In this document: positions 33,386-41,137 of the stretch, piece after piece
Position numbering within the stretch: the stretch's first letter is position 1
Layout: each line of letters starts with the position of its first letter
Assembly (NCBI RefSeq): GCF_031458235.1
Contig: NZ_JAVDYB010000001.1
Location: forward strand, 6,514,501-6,578,500
Source of the DNA: Catenuloplanes atrovinosus
GTDB taxonomy: Bacteria; Actinomycetota; Actinomycetes; Mycobacteriales; Micromonosporaceae
Direction of reading: 5' to 3'
DNA: 64,000 nt
Notes under the pieces: model-generated
The model's database searches: none
Seen by the model: only the letters and a program-made list of their open reading frames with translations
Told to the model about the DNA's origin: nothing
Program-made: the position numbers and the translations under genes

Positions 33386-34672
33386 GTGGCGATGGTCATC
33401 GGACTCGTGATTCACGCGAGTCACCGGGCCCGGTTCGACGCGGCCGCCCGCACGCTGACCGGCGCCACGCTGGAGTGGATCACATACGAGCACGAGTCGG
33501 AGATCCGCCCACGCGTCGGCGAACTGCTGCGCCGCACGCACGTCGACGGCCTGCTGCTCGGCCCGGTCCCGTACGCCCGGGCCCGCGAGGTGATCCCGAA
33601 CAGCCTGCCGGTCGCGGTCACCCGCTCCGCGCCGCTCGACCTGGCGCTCGCCTGGGGGCGCGCGCTGGCCGCCGGCATCCCGGCCACGCCGGTCAGCGTG
33701 GACACGTTCGGCCAGGAGACCATCGACGAGGTCGCGGACGCGCTCGGCCTGGACCGCGGGCAGATCACCGGCCTGCCGTTCGACGAGGCGCAGACCGTGG
33801 AGGAGATCGTCGCGTTCCACCGCCGCGCCGCCGCGCCGCTGGTGATCAGCGTGCGCACCGGCGTGGTCGCGGCCGGCGTCGAGGGCGCTACCGTGCTCAG
33901 CGCGCAGCCGGAGATCGCCACCATCCGCGCGGAACTGCACCAGCTCGCGCTGCGCGTGAAGTCCAAGCAGGCCGACGAGCTGCGGTTCGCGGCCGGCGTG
34001 TTCCTGGTCGCGCCGAACTCCCCCGACCCGGACCGCGCCCGAATAGGCCTGATGAACCTGCTGCTCAACACGCCCGAGTTCGCCGACTGCTGGATCGAGA
34101 ACCGGGACCGGCGAGGCGTCGTCGTCTTCGCGCACCGCGCGCTGTTCGAGGCGGTCACCCACCGCTGGGTCGACCTGGACGTGCTGTCCAGAGCCCAGGA
34201 GACTCTGGGGGTACGGGTGGTGGCCGGCTTCGGCATCGGCGCGTCCGCCCGCACCTGCGTGGCGCTGGCCGAGCGCGCCGCCGCGCGGGCCGAGTCCGAG
34301 CCGGCCCCCGGCGCGTACCTGATCGAGGACTCCGGACTGGTCATCGGCCCGATGGGCGCCGGCGGCACCGCACTGACGTTCACCTACCGCTCGCACGACG
34401 CCGGCCTGGAGGACCTGGCCGCGGAGGTCGGGCTGAGCGCGGGCACGCTGTCCCGGCTGGCCGCGATCGAGCGCGGGCTGGCCGGGCGCGCGGTGTCCCC
34501 GGGCGAACTGGCCGCGTCGTTGGGCATCACCGACCCGAGCGGGCGCCGGCTGATCCGCAAACTGAGCGAGCGCGGGCTGGTCGTGGACGAGGGCAGCGCG
34601 CAGGTGAGCCGCAAGGGCCGGCCCACCCGGCTCTACCGGCTGGCGATCACCTCCGCGGTGGCCGCGCCGTGA
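33386..34672 (+). CDS. transcriptional regulator of D-amino-acid locus, unknown family
   Basis: About 428 residues from GTG 33386, which has GTGAGGGG seven bases upstream; GTG 33371 and ATG 33392 are alternatives. The N-terminal part (IGLVIHASHRARFDAAARTL, RTHVDGLLLGPVPYARAREV) looks like a Rossmann-type effector domain, as in PrpR-type sensors. The middle part (RVVAGFGIGASARTCVALAE) resembles the regulatory region of PucR-like proteins. The C-terminal 90 residues hold a winged helix (LSRLAAIERGLAGRAVSPGE, LGITDPSGRRLIRKLSERGL). I do not know the family. GTGA overlap with the amidohydrolase gene; it probably regulates this locus and perhaps the sugar importer through the shared element. Confidence 0.65.
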   Translation: MAMVIGLVIHASHRARFDAAARTLTGATLEWITYEHESEIRPRVGELLRRTHVDGLLLGPVPYARAREVIPNSLPVAVTRSAPLDLALAWGRALAAGIPATPVSVDTFGQETIDEVADALGLDRGQITGLPFDEAQTVEEIVAFHRRAAAPLVISVRTGVVAAGVEGATVLSAQPEIATIRAELHQLALRVKSKQADELRFAAGVFLVAPNSPDPDRARIGLMNLLLNTPEFADCWIENRDRRGVVVFAHRALFEAVTHRWVDLDVLSRAQETLGVRVVAGFGIGASARTCVALAERAAARAESEPAPGAYLIEDSGLVIGPMGAGGTALTFTYRSHDAGLEDLAAEVGLSAGTLSRLAAIERGLAGRAVSPGELAASLGITDPSGRRLIRKLSERGLVVDEGSAQVSRKGRPTRLYRLAITSAVAAP

Positions 34673-35925
34673 TCCTCGACCTGGCCCTCACCGGCGGTCA
34701 CGTCGTCGACGTCGGCGGCGATCACGTCGGTACGTTCGACGTGGGCGTGCGGGACGGCCGGATCGCCGCCGTCGCACCGCGCCTGGACCCGTCCACCGCG
34801 CGCGAGGTGGTCGACGTGCGCGGAAAGATCGTCACGCCCGGCCTGGTCGACCTGCACACGCACGTGCACGCGGGCGGCGGCTACTGGGGCATCGACCCGG
34901 ACCCGGTCGCCTGGTACACCGGCGTGACCACGTGGGTGGACGCGGGCTCCGCGGGCGCGTTCACGCTGGGCGCGTTCCGCGAGGCGGCGGCGCGCAGCCG
35001 GGTGCGGATCGCGTCGCTGCTCAACATCTCCGCGGTCGGGCTGGCCGGGCGCACCGGCGAGGCCCGCGACCTCGCGCACTGCGACGTGGACCTGGCGATC
35101 GCCACCATCACCGCCCACCGCGAGCTGGTGCGTGGCGTCAAGGTGCGGATGGACCGGGACACGGTCGGCGGCAACGGCCTGGAGCCGCTGCGCCGCGGCC
35201 TCACCGTGGCCGCGGAGACCGGCGTGCCGCTGATGGTCCACATCGGAACGACGCCGCCGGCGCTGGACGACGTGCTGGCGCTGCTGCGCCCGGGCGACCT
35301 GGTGACGCACTGCGCGAGCGCGATCGCGGCCGGGTCCACGCTCACCCATCCGGCGCTCGTCGAGGCGTACCGCCGCGGCGTGCTCTTCGATCTCGGCCAC
35401 GGGTCCGGCGGGCTCGCCTTCGACGTGCTCGACGCGCAGCTCGACGCCGGCCTCGTGCCCCACACGCTCAGCTCCGACCTGCACGCGCGCAGCCTCTACG
35501 GCCCGGTCTTCGACCTGCCGACCACGCTGACGAAGATGCTCGCGCTCGGCATGCCGCTGCCCGACGTGATCGCGCGCGCCACCGTACGGCCCGCGCAGGT
35601 GCTCGGCCTGCCCACCGGCACGCTGGCCGTCGGCGCGCCCGCGGACCTCGCGGTGTTCACCCTGCGCGAGGGCCCGTTCGAGGTGGTCGACGCGCACCAG
35701 CAGCGCCGGACCGCCGCGCGGCGGCTGGTCAACGAGGCCACCTACGTCGGCGGCCGGCTGCTTCCCGCCCGGCTGCCGGAGCCGCCACCGTCCTGGATTC
35801 CGCTGACCCCCGCACAGCGGCAGGCGCTGCACGACCGCACGGCCGCGCTCCGATCGCTGCTGCGCGATCCGCTGGTCGGCGCGGACGGCCTGACCGAGCA
35901 GTTCCCCCGCTTCCCGCACGCATAG
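34669..35925 (+). CDS. amidohydrolase/deacetylase-family metallohydrolase
   Basis: 418 residues from GTG 34669, coupled to the regulator by a four-base overlap. Composite amidohydrolase fold: beta-sandwich ends (LALTGGHVVDVGG; GTLAVGAPADLAVFTL) around a barrel with H63-x-H65 (DLHTHVHAGG), a candidate carboxylated Lys158 (VKVRM), H191 (VHIG), a GHGSGG His and the SSDLHA Asp. Closest known type is the amidohydrolase/deacetylase group that acts on N-acylated amino acids or cyclic imides and often sits beside D-amino-acid genes. Here it may free D-amino acids for the PLP enzyme encoded at 32074. Substrate is inferred. Confidence 0.85.
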   Translation: MILDLALTGGHVVDVGGDHVGTFDVGVRDGRIAAVAPRLDPSTAREVVDVRGKIVTPGLVDLHTHVHAGGGYWGIDPDPVAWYTGVTTWVDAGSAGAFTLGAFREAAARSRVRIASLLNISAVGLAGRTGEARDLAHCDVDLAIATITAHRELVRGVKVRMDRDTVGGNGLEPLRRGLTVAAETGVPLMVHIGTTPPALDDVLALLRPGDLVTHCASAIAAGSTLTHPALVEAYRRGVLFDLGHGSGGLAFDVLDAQLDAGLVPHTLSSDLHARSLYGPVFDLPTTLTKMLALGMPLPDVIARATVRPAQVLGLPTGTLAVGAPADLAVFTLREGPFEVVDAHQQRRTAARRLVNEATYVGGRLLPARLPEPPPSWIPLTPAQRQALHDRTAALRSLLRDPLVGADGLTEQFPRFPHA

Positions 35926-35940
35926 AAAGGTTCCGCACCC

Positions 35941-36321
35941 ATGCCCAAGAAGATCATCGCGACCGACCAGGCCGCCCCGCCCGGCGGCCCGTACTCCCAG
36001 GCCGTCGTCGCCGGCGACTTCGTCTATCTGGCCGGCGCCTGCCCGGTCCACCCCGACGGCACCTGGATCCGCGACGACTTCGAGGCCGCCGCCCGCCTCG
36101 CCTTCACCAACCTGGCCGCCGTCGCCGAGGCCGCCGGCGCGTCCCTCTCCCAGGCCGTCCGGGTCGGCGTATACCTGCGCGACTTCGCCGACTTCCCGAA
36201 GATGAACGAGATCTACACCGAGTTCCTCGGCACCGACAACCTCCCGGCCCGCACCACGCTGCCGGTCCCGCTGGAGGGCTTCCAGATCGAGATCGACGCG
36301 GTCCTCTACACCGGCGCGTAA
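35941..36321 (+). CDS. ridA: RidA-family enamine/imine deaminase
   Basis: 126 residues. The family pattern is intact: PGGPYSQAVVAGDFVYLAG, DDFEAAARLAFTNLAAVAEA, VGVYLRDFADFPKMNEIYTEF and NLPARTTLPVPLEGFQIEID, with the catalytic Arg104 and Glu117. RidA hydrolyses reactive 2-aminoacrylate and related imines made by PLP dehydratases, protecting other PLP enzymes. It follows the amidohydrolase by 15 bases and is the last gene of this operon, matching the presence of a D-serine dehydratase-like enzyme. Confidence 0.92.
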   Translation: MPKKIIATDQAAPPGGPYSQAVVAGDFVYLAGACPVHPDGTWIRDDFEAAARLAFTNLAAVAEAAGASLSQAVRVGVYLRDFADFPKMNEIYTEFLGTDNLPARTTLPVPLEGFQIEIDAVLYTGA

Positions 36322-36328
36322 CCCGGGC

Positions 36329-36360
36329 CCGCCGCTCGTCACCCTCACGGCGAGCGGCGG
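36329..36360 (+). terminator. terminator of ridA operon
   Basis: Arms CCGCCGCTCG (36329-36338) and CGAGCGGCGG (36351-36360) with a 12-base loop, followed by TTTCCCTC, seven bases after the ridA stop. Confidence 0.75.
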
Positions 36361-36413
36361 TTTCCCTCGCGGCCCCGACGAATCGATCCAGCGGCGGCTC
36401 GCGCGGCGCGTCA

Positions 36414-37190
36414 TCAAGGGGTACGGAGTAGACGTCCGTCCTCCGAATCCGCGAAGGTGTGTCCCTCAGGCCAGATGGCGCCGATATCCGCAGCTTCGAG
36501 TAGCTTCATCAGGTCGGCCGAGGGATGTGTCGGGACGAGCACGGCGAGATCAACGGGAAACGCGAGATAGCGGCGATAGTCGTATAGCTGCCCGACCGCG
36601 AGTCGGAGATGATTCCGGTCGGCACGGGCCTTCACCTCGATCAACACGTTCGTGAACTCATCGAACAGATCGACGCGGAGCTTGCCATCGGAGACGTCGA
36701 TCTCGATGCCACTCAGCCGTTGCCCGCGAGGGTCCCGCCACTGACGGAATTGCTCCCGGAGAACCGCCTCCAACTGTCTGGCCCGACGTTCTCCGTCGTG
36801 CGCGGCGACCTCGACGGTTTCGGTGCTGGGCACCTCAGGCGGAACGATGCGCACACTCCCGCCTTCAACGTCTTGCACGCCTCGGGACAACAGGCCCAAC
36901 CGTCGGCGAGCCTCGTCGAGTCGCGTCGCGAGGAGGTCGGGATCGTGGCGAATGCTCTCCCATAGCCGCAGGGCCTCACCTGTGATGGGCTTGAGACCGG
37001 TTCCGGGCTCGTCCGTACCCTTGAAATTTCCGATCCGTCGGCTGATCGACGCCGGCGTACGACCGAGCAACGCCGCGATCTCACGCACCTCAGCCGTACC
37101 GGTGCCCACCGCGCGTCCACGGCGAAGCCAGAGATCACCGACTACCACGTACTCGTCGAGCAACCACGGCTTACCCTCGCGCGACTGCAC
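36414..37190 (-). CDS. PD-(D/E)XK nuclease-like protein with N-terminal DNA-recognition domain
   Basis: 258 residues from GTG 37190. The N-terminal third (VREIAALLGRTPASISRRIG, NFKGTDEPGTG) matches the small helix-turn-helix-like domain seen at the start of some HNH and McrA-type restriction enzymes. The C-terminal part has a RecB-type PD-(D/E)XK arrangement: RVDLFDEFTNVLIEVKARAD, giving D174, E185-x-K187, then Q201 and Y205 (VGQLYDYRRYL). These are the metal-binding and catalytic residues of such nucleases. Base composition is visibly less GC-rich than its neighbours, and it stands alone. Likely an orphan restriction or defence nuclease acquired by transfer; activity is not proven. Confidence 0.7.
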   Translation of the reverse strand: MQSREGKPWLLDEYVVVGDLWLRRGRAVGTGTAEVREIAALLGRTPASISRRIGNFKGTDEPGTGLKPITGEALRLWESIRHDPDLLATRLDEARRRLGLLSRGVQDVEGGSVRIVPPEVPSTETVEVAAHDGERRARQLEAVLREQFRQWRDPRGQRLSGIEIDVSDGKLRVDLFDEFTNVLIEVKARADRNHLRLAVGQLYDYRRYLAFPVDLAVLVPTHPSADLMKLLEAADIGAIWPEGHTFADSEDGRLLRTP

Positions 37191-37262
37191 GTGCGACCTC
37201 CCCGGCTATCCGATGTGATCAGGTTAGCCGCGGCATCCGGGACTCGGTGAGGCTCGCCCGGG

Positions 37263-37682
37263 TCAGACGACAGCGCGGTAGTGCCGGCGGAAGTCGTCGC
37301 GAACGGGGCCGGTGCGCGGGATGCGGTGCCACCACCAATCGCGGGTCGAGTCGGGGTCGTCGGTGGCGCGGTCGACGAGGCCGTCGATGTCGGGCTCGGT
37401 GAGGGCGAGGAAGCGGGCGTCGAGGTCGGCGACGGCGCGGTCGAGGCGGTGGCGCGGGCCGGTGGGGAGCACGGCGCTCGCCTGGGCGATCCAGTCGCGG
37501 AAGTACAGCGCGGCGACGTAGTCGCGGGCGCCCCGCGCCGGGCGGCCACCGGACGGCGCCAGCAGATCGGCCTCGAATCGCGCCACCTGCGCCCGCCACG
37601 CCGCGATCAGCGTGAGCACGTCGAGCTGCCGACCCGGCGCGACGGTGACCGTGACCATGGCCAGATCCACGTCATCGCTCAC
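37263..37682 (-). CDS. hypothetical protein
   Basis: 139 residues from GTG 37682, whose GTGA overlaps the stop of the decayed kinase-like gene upstream. The protein is soluble, mostly helical, Asp/Arg/Trp-rich (RDYVAALYFRDWIAQA, RDWWWHRIPRTGPVRDDFRR). No domain recognised. The overlap suggests that it was once co-expressed with the P-loop gene now broken, so it may be drifting too. Confidence 0.55.
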   Translation of the reverse strand: MSDDVDLAMVTVTVAPGRQLDVLTLIAAWRAQVARFEADLLAPSGGRPARGARDYVAALYFRDWIAQASAVLPTGPRHRLDRAVADLDARFLALTEPDIDGLVDRATDDPDSTRDWWWHRIPRTGPVRDDFRRHYRAVV

Positions 37683-37848
37683 GGCAGGATCTCCGCGTCG
37701 ATCGCGCGCGGCACGCCGGCCCGCCGGCAGTGGTCCAGGATCGGCGCCATGGCCTCACGATAGATGGCCAGTTTCAGCGCGACCGTGCCGGCGTCGCGGA
37801 GGTATCCGCGACGCCGGAGCCGGGCGGGCCGAGCACGGCGAGGCGCAC
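37679..37848 (-). pseudogene. remnant of P-loop nucleoside/adenylate kinase-like gene
   Basis: From GTG 37848 the reading begins VRLAVLGPPGSG, the start of a nucleoside monophosphate kinase P-loop, but then a deletion and frame change occur before the expected Lys-Thr. In another frame the end survives: RGYLRDAGTVALKLAIYREA, then MAPILDHCRRAGVPR and a short tail to TGA at 37679. Only about 57 codons of an expected 180-190 remain, so the gene is dead. Confidence 0.6.
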
Positions 37849-37850
37849 GG

Positions 37851-38210
37851 TCAGCGCTCGGACCAGACGCCGAGCTCGTTGCCGCTGGGGTCGGTGAAGT
37901 GGAAGCGCCGGCCGCCGGGGAACTCGTAGGGGCCCTCGACGACGGAGCCGCCGGCCGCGCGGACCGCGTCGACGCTGGCGTTCAGGTCCGAGGAGTAGAG
38001 CAGGACCAGCGGGCCGCCTCGGCGCACCTCGCCGTCGGTGCGGATGCCGCCGGCCTCGGGGGCGTCGTCGTGCGGGCCGCGGATGCCGGCGTACGCGGGA
38101 CCGTAATCGTTGAACCGCCAGCCGAACGCGTCGGCGTAGAACCGCTTCGACCGCTCCAGGTCGGTGACGATGAACTCGACGTAGTCGATCGCGTGGTGAG
38201 TGTGGACCAT
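37851..38210 (-). CDS. VOC-family (glyoxalase/bleomycin-resistance fold) protein
   Basis: 119 residues. One glyoxalase-fold unit pair: HHAIDYVEFIVTDLERSKRF, YADAFGWRFNDYGP, GGPLVLLYSSDLNASVDAVR, GGSVVEGPYEFPGGRRFHFT and DPSGNELGVWSE. The His near position 6, Glu12 and the closing Glu are in the positions used for metal binding in this superfamily. The substrate cannot be told from sequence; relatives include glyoxalases, dioxygenases and drug-binding proteins. It is followed closely by the kinase remnant. Confidence 0.85.
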   Translation of the reverse strand: MVHTHHAIDYVEFIVTDLERSKRFYADAFGWRFNDYGPAYAGIRGPHDDAPEAGGIRTDGEVRRGGPLVLLYSSDLNASVDAVRAAGGSVVEGPYEFPGGRRFHFTDPSGNELGVWSER

Positions 38211-38365
38211 GACGCCGATTGTGCCCGGTGCCGGCGCGCGCCGCGACGGTACCCTGACGGCACTGCCTCGCGGCCGGCTGGGCCGGGCCGCGGCCGTCGG
38301 CGACCTGGGCGGCTACACCGATCTCAAGGACCCGGTGATCGTGGCCGCGGAGGAGTGGGCGGCCG

Positions 38366-38791
38366 CTACCGGCCGGGCGCCGTGAACGAGGACGCGGCCT
38401 CTATCGCGTACCGGCCGGTGGGGTCGATCTCCATGATGGCGCGGCGCGCCTCCGCGTGCCGGCCGCGCGCGTGGTGCAGGCCGACCAGCAGGTAGAACGC
38501 GAGCCGGTCGCCGCCCAGCGCGCGGCGGCGCAGCGCGGTGGCGCGGCCCTTGCGGTAGAGCAGCCGGTTCAGGCAGCGGCGCGCGTGCTCGTCGGTGCGG
38601 CTCAGCTCCTCCAGCTCGGCGAGGCGCCCGGCGCGGCCGAGCAGGTCCACGTGCCAGAGGTGCGCCTCGTGCCGGTCGAGGTCGTCGCTGAAACACTCGC
38701 CGAACGGCCCGACCAGCGCGATCGCCGTGGCGAAGTCACCCCGGTCCTCCGCAACCCGTGCCGCTGCCGCATCGAACACCGCCGTCTTCAC
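38366..38791 (-). CDS. hypothetical TPR-like protein
   Basis: About 141 residues from GTG 38791. Helical repeats are visible (FDAAAARVAEDRGDFATAIA, HLWHVDLLGRAGRLAELEEL, LAFYLLVGLHHARGRHAEAR), the spacing of small residues fitting tetratricopeptide-like helices that mediate protein contacts. No enzymatic motif. Stand-alone gene; function unknown. Confidence 0.6.
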   Translation of the reverse strand: MKTAVFDAAAARVAEDRGDFATAIALVGPFGECFSDDLDRHEAHLWHVDLLGRAGRLAELEELSRTDEHARRCLNRLLYRKGRATALRRRALGGDRLAFYLLVGLHHARGRHAEARRAIMEIDPTGRYAIEAASSFTAPGR

Positions 38792-39076
38792 GGCGACAGT
38801 ATGACGATCTTCCGGCGGGTACGGTCGGCGCCGCCCCCGGCGATTCGCCCGGCCCGGCGCGGGCCGGTCCCGGCACACTGTTCCGAATTGTATTCACACC
38901 AGAGATGAATGCGATTATTGGATACCATTACCATGGTCGAGTCAATAGCTCCGATTGCCATCCGACATTGCAATTAAATGCGATTAGAGGACTGCGGCAC
39001 GGGTATTGAGACGCTGCGGCCGCAAGCGCACCAAATCCCCCAGACATACATTCTTCTATCAGTGGAGGAAATGAAC

Positions 39077-39376
39077 ATGCGTCGTATCTCCAAGGTTGTC
39101 GCTGGTTTCGCTCTCGCCGGTGTGGCGACGTTCGGCGGGCTGTCCCTCGCCGGGCCGGCCTCGGCGGGCGACAGTGGCCCCCTGGTGAACGTGGTGGTCG
39201 AGGACGTGCTGACCGGCAACGAGGTCACCGTCGCCGAGAACGTCGCCGTGCCGGTCGCGGCCACCCTCTGCAGCATCGACGTCAACGTGCTCTCGAACAT
39301 CCTGAGCAACACCGAGGTCACCGAGTGCAAGGCGCTCAGCGTCGTCGGCAAGAAGGCCTGGATCAAGAAGCACTGA
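39077..39376 (+). CDS. small secreted protein
   Basis: 99 residues from ATG 39077, eight bases after GGAGG; the ATG at 39071 is too close to that site. A signal peptide (MRRISKVVAGFALAGVATFG, cleavage near SAG-DSG) precedes a mature part of about 68 residues that is Val/Asn-rich, beta-prone and has two Cys (in ATLCSIDVN and VTECKAL) and a basic tail. The alternating pattern VNVVVEDVLTGNEVTVAENV recalls small actinobacterial surface proteins such as rodlins or chaplins, but I cannot name a family. An AT-rich leader of about 190 bases precedes it and a strong terminator follows, so it may be highly expressed at a given growth stage. Confidence 0.75.
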   Translation: MRRISKVVAGFALAGVATFGGLSLAGPASAGDSGPLVNVVVEDVLTGNEVTVAENVAVPVAATLCSIDVNVLSNILSNTEVTECKALSVVGKKAWIKKH

Positions 39377-39396
39377 GCATTCTTCCCCCTGTGAAC

Positions 39397-39430
39397 GGGC
39401 CCGGCCACCTCGCCCAGGGTGGCCGGGCCC
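39397..39430 (+). terminator. terminator of small secreted protein gene
   Basis: A perfect 13-bp inverted repeat (39397-39409 and 39418-39430) with an 8-base loop, 20 bases beyond the stop codon. Confidence 0.78.
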
Positions 39431-39621
39431 GGCCCGTCATCGCCGGCCGCACCGACGCGCCGATCGGACGAGGCCGCCGGCATCCGGCGGTATTGAGGCG
39501 TCATGATCGGCGAATGCCGACACGCTAAAGGTGATCACACCGGCTCGCGGTGCGATCGGGATGAGCGGTGTGCCGGCGGCACGAATTCCACTGCTGACCC
39601 GGCTTGCTGGAACGTCTCTTT

Positions 39622-39987
39622 CTAGAGCGCGCGCAGCCCGACCAGCACGCGGCGCAGCAGCTTCTCGGTGGGCGCGGCGGTGGGTGGTTCCCAGGCGGCG
39701 ACCAGGCCGGCGCCGACCAGGTCGCCGAGGAGGACGCGGGCGGTGCCGAGCGGCAGGCCGGCGTTGGCGGCGGCCTCGGCGACGGAGTGGGGGCTGTGGC
39801 AGAGGCGCAGAATCTCGCGCTGTTCCGGCGGGAGCGTGCGGCGGACCCGCGCGCCCTTGCCGGTGGTGATCATGAGGGTGACCAGGTCGAGGTCGCGGGC
39901 CGGGCGGGTGCGCCCGCGGGTGACCGCGTAGGGGCGCACCACCGGGCCGGCGGCGTCGTCGTACCAGGCCTCCTCACCGGATGACAT
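39622..39987 (-). CDS. DUF742 protein (CvnC-like)
   Basis: 121 residues from ATG 39987, overlapping the end of the kinase gene by 14 bases. DUF742 features: RPYAVTRGRTRPARDLDLVT, LPPEQREILRLCHSPHSVAE, AAANAGLPLGTARVLLGDLV and the ending EKLLRRVLVGLRAL, forming a winged-helix-like fold. In Streptomyces conservons this is CvnC, encoded between the roadblock protein CvnB and the small GTPase CvnD. Here neither CvnB nor CvnD follows, so the set is incomplete. Role: probably links a CvnA-type kinase to a GTPase encoded elsewhere, or it has been re-purposed in this membrane-stress locus. Confidence 0.85.
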   Translation of the reverse strand: MSSGEEAWYDDAAGPVVRPYAVTRGRTRPARDLDLVTLMITTGKGARVRRTLPPEQREILRLCHSPHSVAEAAANAGLPLGTARVLLGDLVGAGLVAAWEPPTAAPTEKLLRRVLVGLRAL

Positions 39988-41137
39988 CGACGCCTCGCCG
40001 GGGCCGGGACGGGCCGGAGCCGACCACGTGGCCGGACCGGGCCGGCCCGGCACCGGCCGCGGCGGGTTCGGTAGGTGGCGACGGAACCGTGAGCAGGTCG
40101 CCGGGGATCAGTACGGTGGCGGTGCTGCCCTGCGGGCTGGTCTGCAACGTGACCGTGATGCCACGCCGCTGGGCGAGCCGGGACGCCACGTGCAGCCCGT
40201 GCCCGCGCTGCTGCTCGGTGGCGGTCGCGGGCGCGCGGAGCAGCTCGTTCGCCGCGGCCAGCGCACCCGGGTCGATGGCCGGCCCGACGTCGCGGACCGT
40301 GATCAGCACCTCGCCGCCGATCGGCGTGCAGACCACGCGGACCTGCTGGCCGGGCGCGGCCTCGAGCGCGTTGTCGATCAGTTCGGCCAGCAGGTGGGTG
40401 ACGTCGATCAGCGCCCGGCCGAGCAGCACCGGCCCGCTGACCGGGGCCACGTCCACCCGGTGATAGTCGGTGGCCTCCGCGGCGGCGGCGCGCAGCACGT
40501 CCAGCATCGGCACCGGCTTGCGCCAGCGGCGGGCCGGCGTGCTCCCGGAGAGCGTGAGGTGCTTCTCCACGTTGCGGCGCATGCGGGCGGCGAGGTGGTC
40601 GATGGTGAACAGCCGGGCAAGTTCGTCCGGGTCGGTCTGCCGGCTCTCCACCTCGTCCAGCATGGTCAGCTGCCGGTGCAGCAGCGTCTGGTTGTCCCGG
40701 CCGACGCGCAGCGCGAGCTGCTGGGCATCGCGGCTGATCGTCTCCGCGGTGACCGCGTCGACCGCGTGGCAGGCGAGCGCGTGCAGCGCCTCGCCGAGCT
40801 CCGCGAACGGCCCGTCGACCGGGGGCGGCAGCGCGGTGGCGGGGTCGACCGGCTCGCCGGCCCGGACGCGGCGGGTCAGCTCGGGGACGCGTACCGCGGC
40901 GAGGTCCTCCGCGTAGGCGGCGGCCGCCCGGACCTGGCGGGCCAGCCAGACGATCACGGCGGTGGCCGCGAGCACCAGCACGCCGAGGACGGCGGCGAAC
41001 ACGATCTGGAGCGAGAACGGCGCCGCGCCGGAGCCCGCGCGGGCGGCGGCGTTGCCGGCGGCGTACGCGAGCAGGCCGGCGCCGGTGGGGATCAGGACGA
41101 CCAGCGCGAGCGCGGGTCCGGGGCTGAGGTTCTTCAT
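39974..41137 (-). CDS. CvnA-like sensor histidine kinase
   Basis: 387 residues from ATG 41137 (ATGA overlap with the LuxR gene). Two membrane helices near residues 8-28 and 45-65 enclose a very short outer loop. The helical region has the conservon CvnA signature DEVESRQTDPDELARLFTID and HLAARMRRNVEKHLTLSG, then an HATPase domain with ELIDNALEAAPGQQ, VRDVGPAIDPG and GHGLHVASRLAQRRG. A Pro-rich tail follows. Expected to bind ATP at the inner membrane face; whether it autophosphorylates is uncertain in this family. Co-transcribed with LuxR and Hsp70-like genes. Confidence 0.85.
   Translation of the reverse strand: MKNLSPGPALALVVLIPTGAGLLAYAAGNAAARAGSGAAPFSLQIVFAAVLGVLVLAATAVIVWLARQVRAAAAYAEDLAAVRVPELTRRVRAGEPVDPATALPPPVDGPFAELGEALHALACHAVDAVTAETISRDAQQLALRVGRDNQTLLHRQLTMLDEVESRQTDPDELARLFTIDHLAARMRRNVEKHLTLSGSTPARRWRKPVPMLDVLRAAAAEATDYHRVDVAPVSGPVLLGRALIDVTHLLAELIDNALEAAPGQQVRVVCTPIGGEVLITVRDVGPAIDPGALAAANELLRAPATATEQQRGHGLHVASRLAQRRGITVTLQTSPQGSTATVLIPGDLLTVPSPPTEPAAAGAGPARSGHVVGSGPSRPRRGVDVIR

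Noticed and set aside
38200-38385. Small plus-strand frame ending GDLGGYTDLKDPVIVAAEEW
   Set aside because: The codon bias is plausible and it may be the tail of a lost gene, but there is no start region, no recognised family, and it overlaps the end of the minus-strand gene at 38366.
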